From positions 1 through 57,428 of the forward strand of contig NZ_QAVX01000022.1 of the NCBI RefSeq assembly GCF_003121485.1: 57,428 nucleotides of DNA. The letters run 5' to 3'. The stretch comes from Dyella sp. C11. Its GTDB lineage: Bacteria > Pseudomonadota > Gammaproteobacteria > Xanthomonadales > Rhodanobacteraceae. The translations under genes and the position numbers were made by a program. The notes beneath the pieces are model-generated. The model was not told the origin of the DNA and did no database searches. It was given only the letters and a program-made list of their open reading frames with translations. Shown here piece after piece: positions 35,208 to 54,816 of this stretch (within the stretch, counting starts at the first letter, position 1; the number at the start of each line of letters is the position of its first letter).

Positions 35208-35543
35208 TTAGTTGCCAACGACCACAGTGATGTGGCTCGTGCGCTTCAGGATGCGGGAACCGCGACCCTTGGCGCGGGCATACATGCGCTTCATTGCCGG
35301 ACCTTCGTCGACAAAGATGCGCGCGACCTTCAGCTCGTCGACGTCAGCACCGAGGTTGTTCTCGGCGTTGGCGACGGCCGACAGCAGCACCTTGCGAACA
35401 ATGTGCGCGGCCTTCTTGTTGGTGAAATTGAGCACGTCACTGGCACGGCCCACGGGCATACCGCGGACCAGGTCAGCTACCAGGCGTGCCTTCTGCGCCG
35501 AAATGCGGGCGCTGCGCAGGATCGCTTTGGCTTCAGTGCTCAT
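35208..35543 (-). CDS. rplV: 50S ribosomal protein L22
   Basis: L22 reaches into the exit tunnel with its beta hairpin. The 111-residue protein has [40 protein letters not shown] and [20 protein letters not shown], the hairpin tip. Its ATG shares one base with the rpsS stop (TGATG), so I use 35543 rather than the GTG three bases earlier. Confidence 0.97.
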   Translation of the reverse strand: MSTEAKAILRSARISAQKARLVADLVRGMPVGRASDVLNFTNKKAAHIVRKVLLSAVANAENNLGADVDELKVARIFVDEGPAMKRMYARAKGRGSRILKRTSHITVVVGN

Positions 35544-35815
35544 CACTTGCCCTTCTTGTCGCCGCCATGGCCCTTGAAGGTGCGGGTCGTCGCGAACTCG
35601 CCGAGCTTGTGCCCGACCATGTTCTCGTTGACCAGCACAGGGACATGCTGACGGCCGTTGTGGATGGCGATGGTCAGACCGACCATCTCCGGCAGGATCA
35701 TCGAGCGACGCGACCAGGTCTTGATCGGACGCTTGTTATTGGCGGAAACGGCGGCTTCCACCTTCTTTACGAGGTGCAGGTCGACAAACGGACCTTTCTT
35801 TAGAGAGCGCGGCAT
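35543..35815 (-). CDS. rpsS: 30S ribosomal protein S19
   Basis: S19 sits in the 30S head near S13. The 90-residue protein begins [20 protein letters not shown] and has [20 protein letters not shown] and [20 protein letters not shown]. The stop overlaps the rplV start as TGATG. Spacing from rplB is 12 bp. Confidence 0.98.
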   Translation of the reverse strand: MPRSLKKGPFVDLHLVKKVEAAVSANNKRPIKTWSRRSMILPEMVGLTIAIHNGRQHVPVLVNENMVGHKLGEFATTRTFKGHGGDKKGK

Positions 35816-35827
35816 GATCGTTTCCTA

Positions 35828-36649
35828 TTACTTGCGACGACGCACGATGAACTGCTGGGTGCGCTTGTTCGAGCGCGTCTTGTAGCCCTTGGCCGGCGTA
35901 CCCCACGGAGAAACCGGGTGACGACCGCCAGAGGTCTTGCCCTCACCACCGCCGTGCGGATGGTCGACCGGGTTCATCACCACACCGCGAACGGTGGGAC
36001 GAATACCCAGCCAGCGCTTCGCGCCAGCCTTGCCGAGCTTCTTCAGGCTGTGCTCGCCGTTGCCCACTTCACCGATGGTGGCGCGGCAATCGACCGGCAC
36101 GCGGCGCATTTCGCCGGAGCGAAGACGCAGCGTGGCGTAACCCGATTCACGAGCGACCAGCTGGACCGAGGCACCGGCGGAACGCGCAATCTGCGCACCC
36201 TTGCCCGGACGCATCTCGATGCAGTGGATGGTCGAACCGACCGGAATCGCACGCAGCGGGAGGCTGTTGCCGGTCTTGATCGGAGCATCGCTGCCCGAGA
36301 CCAGACGGTCGCCCGCCTGCACGCCCTTCGGCGCGATGATGTAACGACGCTCGCCGTCGGCATAGCACAGCAGTGCGATATGCGCGGTACGGTTGGGATC
36401 GTATTCAATGCGCTCGACGGTGGCAGCGATGCCTTCCTTGTCGCGCTTGAAGTCGATGATGCGGTAACGCTGCTTGTGACCACCACCCTGGTGGCGAACA
36501 GTGATACGACCGTAGTTATTGCGACCGCCATTCTTGGACTTCGCTTCGGTCAACGCCGCGTACGGCGCGCCCTTGTGAAGACCCTCGGTGCGAACGCTGA
36601 CTGCGTCGCGGCGTCCGGGGGAGGTCGGCTTATGAGTGATCAGTGCCAT
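35828..36649 (-). CDS. rplB: 50S ribosomal protein L2
   Basis: L2 is needed for subunit association and peptidyl transferase assembly. The 273-residue protein has [40 protein letters not shown] and the invariant [20 protein letters not shown] (the catalytically important His is present). The basic end [14 protein letters not shown] is normal. It lies 18 bp after rplW. Confidence 0.98.
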   Translation of the reverse strand: MALITHKPTSPGRRDAVSVRTEGLHKGAPYAALTEAKSKNGGRNNYGRITVRHQGGGHKQRYRIIDFKRDKEGIAATVERIEYDPNRTAHIALLCYADGERRYIIAPKGVQAGDRLVSGSDAPIKTGNSLPLRAIPVGSTIHCIEMRPGKGAQIARSAGASVQLVARESGYATLRLRSGEMRRVPVDCRATIGEVGNGEHSLKKLGKAGAKRWLGIRPTVRGVVMNPVDHPHGGGEGKTSGGRHPVSPWGTPAKGYKTRSNKRTQQFIVRRRK

Positions 36650-36667
36650 CTCAATTCAACTCCTGGC

Positions 36668-36961
36668 TCAGGCCTTGGCCGACACGTCGATGGTCTGACC
36701 ATCGGCGAGGCGGACATAAGCCTTGCGCTTGCCCTGGCGGCTGCCAGCGCGGAAACGGAAGGACTTGACCTTGCCCTTGGCATTGACGAGGTTCACCTGC
36801 TCGACCTTGACGTCGAACATCTGTTCCACCGCTGCGCGGACATCGGCCTTGGTTGCCTCAGGGGCGACCACGAATACGTACTGGTTCTTCTCGGCGAGGC
36901 GCGCGGCCTTTTCCGAGATGTGCGGCGCACGCAGCGTATTCAGAATGCGTTCGTTGCTCAT
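36668..36961 (-). CDS. rplW: 50S ribosomal protein L23
   Basis: L23 at the tunnel exit is the docking site for trigger factor and SRP. The 97-residue protein has [40 protein letters not shown] and [23 protein letters not shown] 36961 follows AGGAG by eight bases and overlaps the rplD stop as ATGA, so it is preferred over GTG 36970. Confidence 0.97.
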   Translation of the reverse strand: MSNERILNTLRAPHISEKAARLAEKNQYVFVVAPEATKADVRAAVEQMFDVKVEQVNLVNAKGKVKSFRFRAGSRQGKRKAYVRLADGQTIDVSAKA

Positions 36962-37560
36962 GCCAGCCACTCCTCGATCTTCTTCACCGCATCGACGGTC
37001 ATGACGATGTGGTCCGAACCGACCAGGCTGACCGGGTTCAGCGCCAGCACGTCCACCACGTGGATGTACGGGATGTTGCGCGCGGCCAGGAAGGTGGCTT
37101 CGTTGGCGTCTTCCGACACCAGCAGCACGCGACCGGACACCTGCAGTTCGGCCAGCTTGGCAACCATCGTCTTGGTCTTGGGGGTATCGATGCCGAAGCT
37201 CTCGACAACCTTCAGACGGTCCTGGCGAACCAGTTCCGAAAGAATCGAGCGGATGGCAACGCGATAAGCCTTGCGGTTGACCTTCTGCTCGTAGCTGCGC
37301 GGCTTGGCAGCGAAAGCGCGGCCACCACCGACAAAGATCGGTGCACGGTAGTCACCGTGACGGGCGCCGCCGCCCTTCTGCTTCTTGAACTTCTTGGTGG
37401 TACCGGACAGTTCACCGCGGGTGAGCTGCGACTGGGTACCTGCACGACCGCCGGCCTGGTAGGCGACGACGACCTGGTGGATCAGGGCCTGCTTGAGCTC
37501 ACCGCCGAACACTTCGTCCGACACGTTGAGCGGCTTGGCGCCAATAACATTGAGTTCCAT
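36958..37560 (-). CDS. rplD: 50S ribosomal protein L4
   Basis: L4 lines the exit tunnel and, in E. coli, also represses the S10 operon through its leader. The 200-residue protein has the long loop [20 protein letters not shown] followed by [20 protein letters not shown], and the C-terminal [20 protein letters not shown]. Its stop is coupled to rplW. Whether it controls the hairpin leader at 38546-38712 is not shown. Confidence 0.98.
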   Translation of the reverse strand: MELNVIGAKPLNVSDEVFGGELKQALIHQVVVAYQAGGRAGTQSQLTRGELSGTTKKFKKQKGGGARHGDYRAPIFVGGGRAFAAKPRSYEQKVNRKAYRVAIRSILSELVRQDRLKVVESFGIDTPKTKTMVAKLAELQVSGRVLLVSEDANEATFLAARNIPYIHVVDVLALNPVSLVGSDHIVMTVDAVKKIEEWLA

Positions 37561-37571
37561 GGCGTCTCTCC

Positions 37572-38213
37572 TCAGCCCTTGGTCGTCGGACGGATGACGA
37601 CGTCGCCACCGGTAGCACCCGGCACCGCGCCCTTCACCGCGATCAGATGGCGCTCGGCGTCGACCTTGACCACTTCCAGGCCCTGCTGCGTGCGGTTCAC
37701 CGCACCCATGTGGCCCGACATCTTCTTGCCCGGGAACACGCGACCCGGGGTCTGACGCTGACCGATAGAACCCGGCGCACGATGCGACAGCGAGTTACCG
37801 TGGGTAGCGTCACCCATGGTGAAGTTGTGGCGCTTGATGGTGCCCTGGAAGCCCTTGCCCTTCGACACGCCGGCGACGTCAACAATCTGACCCACCTGGA
37901 ACACGTCGTCGGCCTTGATCTCGGCGCCCACGCTGTACTTGCCGAGGTCATCGGCAGACACGCGGAATTCCCAGAGACCACGACCCGGCTCAACCTTCGC
38001 CTTGGCGTAATGGCCCTTCAGCGGCTGCGTCAGCAGGCTGGCGCGCTTGACGCCGGCTGCGACCTGCACAGCGCTGTAACCATCGTTATCTTCCGTCTTC
38101 AGCTGCGTGACGCGATTCGGGGTGGCCTCAATGAGGGTCACCGGAATCGAACGGCCATCTTCAGTGAAGAGTCGGCTCATGCCGCACTTGCGGCCAACTA
38201 GTCCGATACTCAT
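37572..38213 (-). CDS. rplC: 50S ribosomal protein L3
   Basis: L3 starts 50S assembly and reaches the peptidyl transferase centre. The 213-residue protein begins [20 protein letters not shown] and has [40 protein letters not shown] (with the Gln that PrmB methylates) and [23 protein letters not shown] 38213 has AGGA seven bases upstream; codons before it overlap rpsJ. Confidence 0.98.
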   Translation of the reverse strand: MSIGLVGRKCGMSRLFTEDGRSIPVTLIEATPNRVTQLKTEDNDGYSAVQVAAGVKRASLLTQPLKGHYAKAKVEPGRGLWEFRVSADDLGKYSVGAEIKADDVFQVGQIVDVAGVSKGKGFQGTIKRHNFTMGDATHGNSLSHRAPGSIGQRQTPGRVFPGKKMSGHMGAVNRTQQGLEVVKVDAERHLIAVKGAVPGATGGDVVIRPTTKG

Positions 38214-38233
38214 CTTCGTATCCTGTCTCTCGC

Positions 38234-38545
38234 TCAACCCAGCTTGATCTGAACGTCCACGCCAGCGGCGAGGTCCAGCTTCATGAGCGCGTCCACGGTT
38301 TTGTCGTTGGGGTCGACGATGTCAAGCACGCGCTTGTGCGTACGGGTCTCGTACTGGTCGCGGGCATCTTTGTCGACGTGCGGCGACACCAGAATGGTGT
38401 AACGCTCGATCTTGGTCGGGAGCGGAATCGGGCCGAGAACCGTAGCGCCAGTGCGCTTGGCCGTCTCGACGATTTCGCTGGCCGAACGGTCGATCAGACG
38501 ATGATCGAACGCCTTGAGCCGGATGCGAATCTTTTGGTTCGCCAT
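38234..38545 (-). CDS. rpsJ: 30S ribosomal protein S10
   Basis: S10 is a 30S head protein and also NusE, a partner of NusG/NusB in antitermination. The 103-residue protein has [40 protein letters not shown] and [20 protein letters not shown]. It is first in the S10 operon and is preceded by a 167-base leader and a good promoter. Confidence 0.98.
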   Translation of the reverse strand: MANQKIRIRLKAFDHRLIDRSASEIVETAKRTGATVLGPIPLPTKIERYTILVSPHVDKDARDQYETRTHKRVLDIVDPNDKTVDALMKLDLAAGVDVQIKLG

Positions 38546-38712
38546 AAACCGTGTCCTGTTATCGAAAGAACAAATTCTGTGAACCGGATGGGCTTCTCAC
38601 CCATCCGCACAACCCATTTACTGCAGTACTACCAGTCGCTTTCGAAGGGCCTGAACCCGTTTCCAAATCGACCTTAAAAGTCTAGGCAGGCCCAAAACGG
38701 GCCCACCTAGAC
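38546..38712 (-). promoter_or_regulatory. S10 operon leader with 5'-terminal terminator-like hairpin
   Basis: The predicted transcript starts at about 38711-38712. It immediately forms GTCTAGGTGGGCCC-GTTTT-GGGCCTGCCTAGAC (38680-38712; 14-base arms, two mismatches), followed by TTTTAAGG. About 135 unstructured-looking bases follow before rpsJ. The position suggests 5'-end protection or attenuation. E. coli S10 leaders respond to L4, but I see no clear E. coli-type L4 site. Confidence 0.6.
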
Positions 38713-38717
38713 GGAAA

Positions 38718-38747
38718 AGTATAAAACGCGCGAAATGGCCAGGTCAA
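38718..38747 (-). promoter_or_regulatory. S10 operon promoter
   Basis: On the minus strand TTGACC (38742-38747) and TATACT (38718-38723) are 18 bp apart, or TTATAC at 17 bp. This is the best sigma-70 match in the window and lies about 175 bp before rpsJ. Confidence 0.75.
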
Positions 38748-38942
38748 CAAAGCGTAACGCTTCGTCGTCCAAGCCCTCTCTTGCGTATTGGCCATCCAGG
38801 CCAGCGAACTCGAAGCACTTCCTGTGCCTCATTTCGCTGTAAGGTCGCCCGAACCGAAGTCCTGCGACAGGCAAGACGGCGACTATAGCTGAGAATCGGG
38901 CAGAAGAAAAGCCCTAAATACTTCTTTTTGTAAGAATTGCCC

Positions 38943-38972
38943 AAAAAAAACCGGCCACTGAGGCCGGTTTTT
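38943..38972 (-). terminator. intrinsic terminator of the str operon / tuf1
   Basis: AAAAACCGGCC / GGCCGGTTTTT with loop ACTGA, followed on the minus strand by eight Ts. It separates the str transcript from the S10 promoter. Confidence 0.93.
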
Positions 38973-38984
38973 CTCGTAAAGCCG

Positions 38985-39113
38985 CTCGCTTTGCTTGCTG
39001 CAAGTCGGCAGCCGTGCTGCCTGTCAAGAGTAAAGGGAGCTGGCTTGACGCCTTTTCCCTTCGCTCTTTACCACTTCCAGCTCGCCAGCAGCGAGCGATT
39101 CACCACTTACGAC
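38985..39113. repeat. low-complexity partly palindromic repeat element A (after tuf1)
   Basis: This copy shares modules with elements at 54817-54958 and 56096-56235. They are GTCGGCAGC..GCTGCCTG (39004-39021), AGTAAAGGG, CTCTTTACC and TTCACCACTT. The part next to the tuf1 stop (about 46 bases) is nearly identical to that after tuf2. Confidence 0.6.
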
Positions 39114-40304
39114 TTACTTGATGACCTTGGCCACCACGCCGGCGCCGACGGTACGGCCGCCTTCGCGAATCGCGAAGCGCAGACCTTCGTCCATGGCGAT
39201 CGGGTGGATCAGGGTGACAACCATCTTGATGTTGTCGCCCGGCATGACCATTTCCACGCCTTCCGGCAGCTCGCAAGCGCCGGTCACGTCGGTCGTGCGG
39301 AAGTAGAACTGCGGGCGGTAGCCCTTGAAGAACGGGGTGTGACGACCACCTTCATCCTTCGACAGCACGTACACTTCGGCTTCGAACTCGGTGTGCGGGG
39401 TGATCGTGCCCGGCTTGGCCAGCACCTGGCCACGCTCCACGTCATCACGCTTCAGGCCGCGCAGCAGCAGACCGGCGTTGTCGCCTGCCTGACCCTGGTC
39501 GAGCAGCTTGCGGAACATTTCCACGCCCGTGACGGTGGTCTTCTGGGTCGGGCGGATGCCGACCACTTCGACTTCGTCACCGACCTTGATGATGCCGCGC
39601 TCGATACGACCGGTCACCACGGTGCCGCGGCCCGAGATCGAGAACACGTCTTCCACCGGCATCAGGAACGGCTTGTCGATCGCACGGATCGGCTCCGGAA
39701 TGTAGCTGTCCAGCGCGTCGACGAGGGCGATGATCGCCGGCACGCCGATTTCCGACTGGTCGCCTTCCAGCGCCTTCAGTGCCGAACCCTTGATGATCGG
39801 GGTGTCGTCGCCCGGGAAGTCGTACTTGGAGAGCAGTTCACGCACTTCCATTTCGACCAGCTCGAGCAGCTCGGCGTCGTCCACCATGTCGGCCTTGTTC
39901 AGGAACACGACGATGTACGGCACGCCCACCTGGCGCGACAGCAGGATGTGTTCGCGCGTCTGCGGCATCGGGCCGTCAGCGGCCGAGCACACCAGGATCG
40001 CGCCGTCCATCTGCGCCGCACCCGTGATCATGTTCTTCACGTAGTCGGCGTGGCCCGGGCAGTCCACGTGAGCGTAGTGGCGGGTCGGCGATTCGTATTC
40101 GACGTGTGCGGTCGAAATCGTGATACCACGCGCCTTTTCTTCCGGCGCCGCGTCGATCGCGTCATACGCCTTGAATTCGCCACCGAAACGCTCTGCACCC
40201 ACCTTGGTCAGCGCAGCCGTCAGCGTCGTCTTGCCGTGGTCCACGTGACCAATCGTGCCGACGTTGACGTGCGGCTTGGTGCGTTCGAATTTACCCTTTG
40301 CCAT
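39114..40304 (-). CDS. tuf: elongation factor Tu, copy 1
   Basis: EF-Tu carries aminoacyl-tRNA to the ribosome as a GTP complex. The 396-residue protein has the G motifs GHVDHGKT (residues ~19-26), DCPGHADY and NKADM, effector region [13 protein letters not shown], and conserved domain [22 protein letters not shown]. It ends the str operon (rpsL-rpsG-fusA-tuf), 47 bp after fusA. It is identical to copy 2 over the whole gene except for eight clustered bases, and I take this copy as the normal sequence. Confidence 0.98.
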   Translation of the reverse strand: MAKGKFERTKPHVNVGTIGHVDHGKTTLTAALTKVGAERFGGEFKAYDAIDAAPEEKARGITISTAHVEYESPTRHYAHVDCPGHADYVKNMITGAAQMDGAILVCSAADGPMPQTREHILLSRQVGVPYIVVFLNKADMVDDAELLELVEMEVRELLSKYDFPGDDTPIIKGSALKALEGDQSEIGVPAIIALVDALDSYIPEPIRAIDKPFLMPVEDVFSISGRGTVVTGRIERGIIKVGDEVEVVGIRPTQKTTVTGVEMFRKLLDQGQAGDNAGLLLRGLKRDDVERGQVLAKPGTITPHTEFEAEVYVLSKDEGGRHTPFFKGYRPQFYFRTTDVTGACELPEGVEMVMPGDNIKMVVTLIHPIAMDEGLRFAIREGGRTVGAGVVAKVIK

Positions 40305-40351
40305 GACTTAAACCTCAAAAAAAGAACGGTAGTTGGAGGAAGAAAGCCTTA

Positions 40352-42469
<2,118 letters not shown>

Positions 42470-42502
42470 GGTCTTAACCTCTGAAAGTTCTAGCTGTACT
42501 GC

Positions 42503-42970
42503 TTACCAGCGGTAATGCGAGAAGGCCTTGTTGGCCTCTGCCATGCGATGCGTTTCTTCGCGCTTCTTGATCGCGCCACCGCGATTTTCCGAAGCCTCGA
42601 GCAGCTCGGCGGCCAGCTTGCGCGGCATCGAGGTCTCGCCGCGCTTGCGGGCGGAATCGATGGCCCAGCGCATGGCGAGCGCCATACGGCGACCCGGACG
42701 CACTTCGACCGGCACCTGGTAGGTGGCGCCGCCGACACGACGGGACTTCACTTCGACCGCCGGAGCGATGTTGTTCAGTGCCTTCTCGACGAGCTGCACC
42801 GGCTCGGCATTCTTTTCGCCGAGGTGGGCCAGCGCACCGTAGACGATGCTTTCTGCGACCGACTTCTTGCCGCTCTTCATCACCATGTTGATGAAACGGG
42901 CGATCAGCTGGCTGCCGTGCTTGGGATCCGGCAGGATCACACGGGCGGGATGGGAACCTTTACGCGACAT
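42503..42970 (-). CDS. rpsG: 30S ribosomal protein S7
   Basis: S7 nucleates the 30S head and in E. coli represses str translation. The 155-residue protein has [40 protein letters not shown] and [20 protein letters not shown], with the conserved end NKAFSHYRW. It is 16 bp after rpsL. Confidence 0.98.
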   Translation of the reverse strand: MSRKGSHPARVILPDPKHGSQLIARFINMVMKSGKKSVAESIVYGALAHLGEKNAEPVQLVEKALNNIAPAVEVKSRRVGGATYQVPVEVRPGRRMALAMRWAIDSARKRGETSMPRKLAAELLEASENRGGAIKKREETHRMAEANKAFSHYRW

Positions 42971-42986
42971 AATTAATTCCTAAAGA

Positions 42987-43361
42987 TCAGGACTTCGGGC
43001 GCTTGGCGCCGTACTTGGAGCGCGACTGACGGCGCTTGGTGACGCCGGCGCAGTCGAGACTGCCGCGCACGGTGTGGTAACGCACGCCCGGAAGATCCTT
43101 GACGCGGCCACCACGGATCAGGACCACGGAGTGCTCCTGCAGGTTGTGACCTTCGCCACCGATGTAGCTGATCACTTCGTAACCGTTCGTCAGGCGCACC
43201 TTGGCGACCTTACGAAGGGCCGAGTTCGGCTTCTTCGGGGTGGTGGTGTAAACGCGCGTGCATACGCCGCGACGCTGCGGGCTGTTCTGCAAAGCCGGCG
43301 AAGCACTCTTGTACGTCTTCGGGCTACGGGATTTGCGAACCAACTGGTTGACTGTCGTCAT
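42987..43361 (-). CDS. rpsL: 30S ribosomal protein S12
   Basis: S12 monitors codon-anticodon pairing at the A site. The 124-residue protein begins [20 protein letters not shown] and has the [20 protein letters not shown] loop with Lys43, and [20 protein letters not shown] with the conserved Asp modified by RimO. The residues linked to streptomycin resistance are wild type. It starts the str operon behind a hairpin. Confidence 0.98.
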   Translation of the reverse strand: MTTVNQLVRKSRSPKTYKSASPALQNSPQRRGVCTRVYTTTPKKPNSALRKVAKVRLTNGYEVISYIGGEGHNLQEHSVVLIRGGRVKDLPGVRYHTVRGSLDCAGVTKRRQSRSKYGAKRPKS

Positions 43362-43386
43362 TGAAGCAGTTCCTGAGAAACATAAA

Positions 43387-43412
43387 GGCAGACCGAACCG
43401 GCTCGGTCTGCC
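43387..43412 (-). promoter_or_regulatory. hairpin in the rpsL leader
   Basis: GGCAGACCGA / TCGGTCTGCC form a perfect ten-base stem with a six-base loop, followed on the minus strand by TTTATGTTT. It begins about five bases after the predicted str start and ends 25 bases before the rpsL ATG. It could stop read-through from rpoC or structure the leader. Confidence 0.65.
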
Positions 43413-43423
43413 AAGAAGCGGGA

Positions 43424-43452
43424 ATTTAACATGGGCAGCCTGTCACAGACAA
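43424..43452 (-). promoter_or_regulatory. predicted str operon promoter
   Basis: Minus-strand TTGTCT (43447-43452) and TTAAAT (43424-43429) are 17 bp apart, with a TG just before the -10. The predicted start is near 43417, 56 bases before rpsL. Confidence 0.5.
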
Positions 43453-43483
43453 GCTGACGCCCTGCCGGCCATGGCCCGAACAC

Positions 43484-43504
43484 GAGGCGCACTCCTTGCG
43501 CCTC
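43484..43504 (-). terminator. hairpin after rpoC
   Basis: GAGGCGCA / TGCGCCTC form an eight-base stem with a five-base loop, 36 bases after the rpoC stop. The minus-strand continuation GTGTTCGG is not T-rich, so termination would be partial at most. Confidence 0.45.
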
Positions 43505-43539
43505 TTTTCGTATGTCAGCGAGTAGAACCCGTGAGGGGC

Positions 43540-47754
<4,215 letters not shown>

Positions 47755-47762
47755 GGATGTCT

Positions 47763-47800
47763 CCGAAGATCGGGAATGGGGAATGGAGAATCGGTCGTCG
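47763..47800. repeat. GGGAAT-type low-complexity repeat in the rpoB-rpoC gap
   Basis: The sequence CGGGAATGGGGAATGGAGAA recurs in related form at 52033-52072 and, inverted, at 52097-52125. It lies just upstream of the rpoC ATG, where the ribosome binding site should be; the purine runs on the plus strand mean the mRNA is pyrimidine-rich there. Confidence 0.5.
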
Positions 47801-47843
47801 GGAGAACGAGGAGCGATGGTTCGCGCCTCGTCTCCGCCTCAAC

Positions 47844-52001
<4,158 letters not shown>

Positions 52002-52032
52002 GGTGGGTACCGCCTCGGTTGTATATTCGATG

Positions 52033-52125
52033 AATCGGGAGTCGGGATAAGAGAATCGGGAATAGAGAATCGAAAGCTACCCACCTTCAAGGGCTGCTCC
52101 CTAATTCCCTATTCCCCATTCCCTG
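52033..52125. repeat. inverted GGGAAT-type low-complexity repeat upstream of rpoB
   Basis: Left block GGGAATAGAGAAT (52058-52070, within a longer GAATCGGGA-rich run from 52033) and right block ATTCCCTATTCCC (52104-52116) pair over 12 of 13 bases with a 33-base loop. The same sequence family occurs in the rpoB-rpoC gap. Confidence 0.6.
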
Positions 52126-52139
52126 TTAACAACAGGCAA

Positions 52140-52165
52140 AGCCCGGGGGCTTACGCCCCCAGGCT
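52140..52165 (-). terminator. attenuator-like hairpin between rplL and rpoB
   Basis: AGCCTGGGGGC-GTAA-GCCCCCGGGCT on the minus strand (11-base arms, one mismatch) is followed by TTTGCCTGTTGTT. In E. coli a partial terminator in the same place lowers rpoBC expression relative to rplJL; I infer the same role. Confidence 0.7.
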
Positions 52166-52208
52166 CGGCTTGACGCTAGATCAAACTGACGGCGCGCAAG
52201 AGCGCCGA

Positions 52209-52580
52209 TTACTTCAGTTCGACCGTGGCGCCGGCAGCCTCGAGGTCCTTCTTGAACTTCGCGGCGTCTTCCTTCGAAGCGGCTTCCTTCACGACGCCAC
52301 CGGCCTCGGTCAGGTCCTTCGCTTCCTTCAGGCCCAGGCCCGTGATGGCGCGGACGGCCTTGATCACGTCGACCTTCTTGTCGCCGGCGGACTTCAGGAT
52401 CACGTCGAACTCGGTCTGCTCTTCAGCAGCCGGGCCAGCAGCGGCCGGGCCGGCGGCAACCATCACCGGAGCGGCGGCGGTCACGCCACACTTCTCTTCC
52501 ATGGCCTTCCCCAGGTCCATCACTTCCATCAGCGACTTGGCGGCGCCGGCTTCAACGATCTGTTCGTTGGTCAGGGACAT
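52209..52580 (-). CDS. rplL: 50S ribosomal protein L7/L12
   Basis: L7/L12 forms the flexible stalk that recruits translational GTPases. The 123-residue protein has the N-terminal dimerisation part, an Ala/Gly/Pro-rich hinge ([17 protein letters not shown]) and the C-terminal domain [43 protein letters not shown] 52580 is preferred over ATG 52586 on ribosome-binding-site spacing (GAGG nine bases upstream). Confidence 0.97.
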   Translation of the reverse strand: MSLTNEQIVEAGAAKSLMEVMDLGKAMEEKCGVTAAAPVMVAAGPAAAGPAAEEQTEFDVILKSAGDKKVDVIKAVRAITGLGLKEAKDLTEAGGVVKEAASKEDAAKFKKDLEAAGATVELK

Positions 52581-52626
52581 TTTCATTTACCTCTGGAAAT
52601 TGATTCGAATTGAATAGTCAGCGAAC

Positions 52627-53160
52627 TTAGGCGGGCTCGGCTGCAGCCGGGGCGTCGGCGGCACCTTCGCCACCACCCTGCTGATCGGCCACAGCCTTGA
52701 CGACGCGGGCGAACATGGTGGCCGGTTCGGCCAGCACACGTGCCAGCATGGCCAGGGCCTGCTCGCGGGTCGGCAGCGACGCCAGCACTTCGACGTGCGT
52801 GGCCGGCAAAAGCTTGCCTTCCACGGAGACGAGGCGTGCCTTCAGCTTGTCGTTGCCCTTGGCGAATTCCTTGATCAGGCGACCGGCTGCGCCGGGCTCC
52901 TCAAGCGAGAACGCGTACAGCAGCGGACCGGTCAGGGCGTCCTTGACGACCTCGAACTCGGTACCGGCAACAGCGCGCGAAGCCAGCGTGTTCTTGACAA
53001 CCTTCAGGAACACGCCCGATTCACGGGCCTTCTTGCGCATCGCGGTCATCTGTTCGACCGTGGTGCCCGCGTACTCGACAGCGATCAAGGAGTGAGCCTT
53101 CGCGGCAACTTCTGCCAGTTCGGCGACTACTTCTTGCTTCTGAGAGAGATTCAGAGCCAT
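52627..53160 (-). CDS. rplJ: 50S ribosomal protein L10
   Basis: L10 anchors L7/L12 on 23S rRNA and, as the L10-L12 complex, represses its own mRNA leader. The 177-residue protein begins [20 protein letters not shown] and has [20 protein letters not shown] and [20 protein letters not shown], the helix that binds L7/L12. It is preceded by a 337-base leader. Confidence 0.97.
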   Translation of the reverse strand: MALNLSQKQEVVAELAEVAAKAHSLIAVEYAGTTVEQMTAMRKKARESGVFLKVVKNTLASRAVAGTEFEVVKDALTGPLLYAFSLEEPGAAGRLIKEFAKGNDKLKARLVSVEGKLLPATHVEVLASLPTREQALAMLARVLAEPATMFARVVKAVADQQGGGEGAADAPAAAEPA

Positions 53161-53497
53161 TTTTCACTCCTCTTATGAATTCCGCTTACGGCTCCTGCCG
53201 CTTGCGGTCCTGAGCGACGCCCTCCGTGACGTCGGGGATCAGACGATCCCGGGTGGTGGCCTTTCCAGAACAGCATTCCAGAAGGGGCAGCACCATCTAC
53301 GCAGGCCAGATTCGTGAGAACCCGATTAAGCGAACCCGCTGACCACGACGGCGTTTCCTTGCCAACACGAGCTCCCTGCTCGTCGTCGTGGCGCGCTGAT
53401 CGCGCCTGCGGTCTTTGACGGCGGCGTTGGCTTCAAAGCCTCGGCTGCCCTCAAAAACGTGCCCGCATCGGCATGGCCGATGCGGGGCTTGAACTTC
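53161..53497 (-). promoter_or_regulatory. rplA-rplJ leader: terminator plus probable L10 autoregulatory leader
   Basis: No gene lies in these 337 bases. Next to rplA is a terminator (53453-53486). Further on, CCACGACG / CGTCGTGG enclose an inner ACGAGC / GCTCGT stem (about 53341-53390). Near rplJ, GCGTAGATGGTGCTG pairs with CACCA (53253-53300), which resembles the L10-binding region of gammaproteobacterial rplJ leaders as I remember it. I found no convincing promoter. Confidence 0.6.
53453..53486 (-). terminator. terminator after rplA
   Basis: CCCGCATCGGC / GCCGATGCGGG form a perfect 11-base stem with a three-base loop, and CACGTTTTT follows on the minus strand. It lies 11 bases after the rplA stop and separates rplKA from rplJL. 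Confidence 0.88.
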
Positions 53498-54205
53498 TTA
53501 CTTCGTCGACACCGTCAGGGTCGACACTTCGACCGGCACGCCAACGCCCATGGTGGACGACAGCGCAACCTTCTGCAGGTACTGACCCTTGGCGGTCGAC
53601 GGCTTGGCCTTCAGCAGGTCGTTGACCAGCGCGTTCAGGTTGTCCGCGAGCTGGGCAGCGTCGAAGCTGGCCTTGCCGATGGTGGCGTGGATGATGCCCG
53701 CCTTGTCGTTACGGAACTTCACCTGGCCGGCCTTGGCGTTCTTGACGGCCGTGGCGACGTCGGCAGTGACCGAGCCGTCCTTCGGGTTCGGCATCAGGCC
53801 ACGGGGACCGAGCAGCTGACCGAGCTTACCGACAACGCGCATGGCGTCCGGCGTGGCGATGACGCGACCGAAGTCGAGATCGCCAGCCTGCATGCGCTCG
53901 GCCAGGTCGTCCATACCGACGGCGTCGGCACCGGCGGCCTTGGCGGCCTCGGCCTTCTCGCCAGCCGGCACGAACACGGCGACCTTGACGGTCTTGCCGG
54001 TGCCGTGCGGCAGCAGCGACGAGCCACGCACGCCCTGGTCGGACTTCTTGGCGTCGATGCCGAGGCGGACGGACACGTCCACGGACTCAGCGAACTTCGC
54101 CTTGGCGTTGTTCTTGACGATGTTCAGGGCTTCTTCCAGGCCATAGAGCTTGCCCGGCTGCACTGCGGCCTGGGCCGCCTTCATACGCTTCGTGATCTTT
54201 GCCAT
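53498..54205 (-). CDS. rplA: 50S ribosomal protein L1
   Basis: L1 forms the mobile stalk at the E site and represses the L11 operon by binding its leader. The 235-residue protein has [40 protein letters not shown] and [20 protein letters not shown], the L1 signature. It is three bases after rplK. Confidence 0.98.
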   Translation of the reverse strand: MAKITKRMKAAQAAVQPGKLYGLEEALNIVKNNAKAKFAESVDVSVRLGIDAKKSDQGVRGSSLLPHGTGKTVKVAVFVPAGEKAEAAKAAGADAVGMDDLAERMQAGDLDFGRVIATPDAMRVVGKLGQLLGPRGLMPNPKDGSVTADVATAVKNAKAGQVKFRNDKAGIIHATIGKASFDAAQLADNLNALVNDLLKAKPSTAKGQYLQKVALSSTMGVGVPVEVSTLTVSTK

Positions 54206-54208
54206 GTC

Positions 54209-54637
54209 TTAGCCCTCCACCACCAAGCCCATGCTGCGCGCGCTACCAGCGATGGTGCGCACGGCAGCGTCCAGATCAGCAGCCGTGAGATCCGGCTCCT
54301 TCTGCTTCGCAACGTCTTCCAGCTGCTTGCGGGTGATCTTGCCGACCTTGTCGGTATTCGGCTTGGACGAGCCCTTGGCGACGCCCGTGACCTTCTTGAT
54401 CAGGATCGTGGCCGGCGGGGTCTTGGTGATAAAGGTGAAGCTACGGTCCGAATAAGCCGTGATGATCACGGGAATCGGCATGCCCGGTTCCATCTTCTGC
54501 GTGGCGGCATTGAACGCCTTGCAGAATTCCATGATGTTCAGGCCGCGCTGACCGAGGGCGGGACCCACCGGCGGCGACGGGTTGGCCTGACCGGCCTTGA
54601 CCTGCAGCTTGATATAACCAGTTACTTTCTTTGCCAT
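54209..54637 (-). CDS. rplK: 50S ribosomal protein L11
   Basis: L11 lies at the base of the L7/L12 stalk and is the site sensed by RelA and thiostrepton. The 142-residue protein begins [20 protein letters not shown] and has [20 protein letters not shown] and the C-terminal RNA-binding part [20 protein letters not shown]. It starts the L11 operon 134 bases after its predicted promoter. Confidence 0.98.
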   Translation of the reverse strand: MAKKVTGYIKLQVKAGQANPSPPVGPALGQRGLNIMEFCKAFNAATQKMEPGMPIPVIITAYSDRSFTFITKTPPATILIKKVTGVAKGSSKPNTDKVGKITRKQLEDVAKQKEPDLTAADLDAAVRTIAGSARSMGLVVEG

Positions 54638-54736
54638 TGGATTTTCCTCGCGAGTTCAAACGCCTTGCGGCTCCTCGCAGTGTTGTCGTCCATGAAAGAG
54701 GACGGCCCGCCTTCCCGCGAGCCTCAGAAACACGGA

Positions 54737-54762
54737 CACGCCGGGGCTAAAATCCCAGCGTG
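54737..54762 (-). promoter_or_regulatory. 5' stem-loop of the rplK leader
   Basis: Minus-strand CACGCTGGG and CCC(C)GGCGTG pair with one bulge or mismatch around a seven-base loop. The stem starts two bases after the predicted transcription start, so it would cap the mRNA. The leader is 127 bases and could also hold the L1-binding site. Confidence 0.5.
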
Positions 54763-54770
54763 AACCGCAT

Positions 54771-54799
54771 ACTATAGAGATTGATTAGTTTTTAAGCAA
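54771..54799 (-). promoter_or_regulatory. predicted promoter of the L11 operon
   Basis: Minus-strand TTGCTT (54794-54799) and TATAGT (54771-54776) are exactly 17 bp apart in an AT-rich patch. The predicted start is near 54764. Confidence 0.7.
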
Positions 54800-54816
54800 G
54801 CCCCGTGCCCATGGGG

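Larger units (their letters stand above)
38748..39113 (-). other. tuf1-rpsJ intergenic region
   Basis: These 366 bases hold no gene. From tuf1 onward they contain a low-complexity repeat element (38985-39113), the tuf1 terminator (38943-38972) and about 195 bases upstream of the S10 promoter with no clear feature beyond a second TATAGT at 38882-38887 lacking a good -35. Confidence 0.6.

Noticed and set aside
38882-38910. A second S10 promoter using TATAGT
   Set aside because: No acceptable -35 at 16-18 bp; the TTGACC/TATACT pair downstream is much better.
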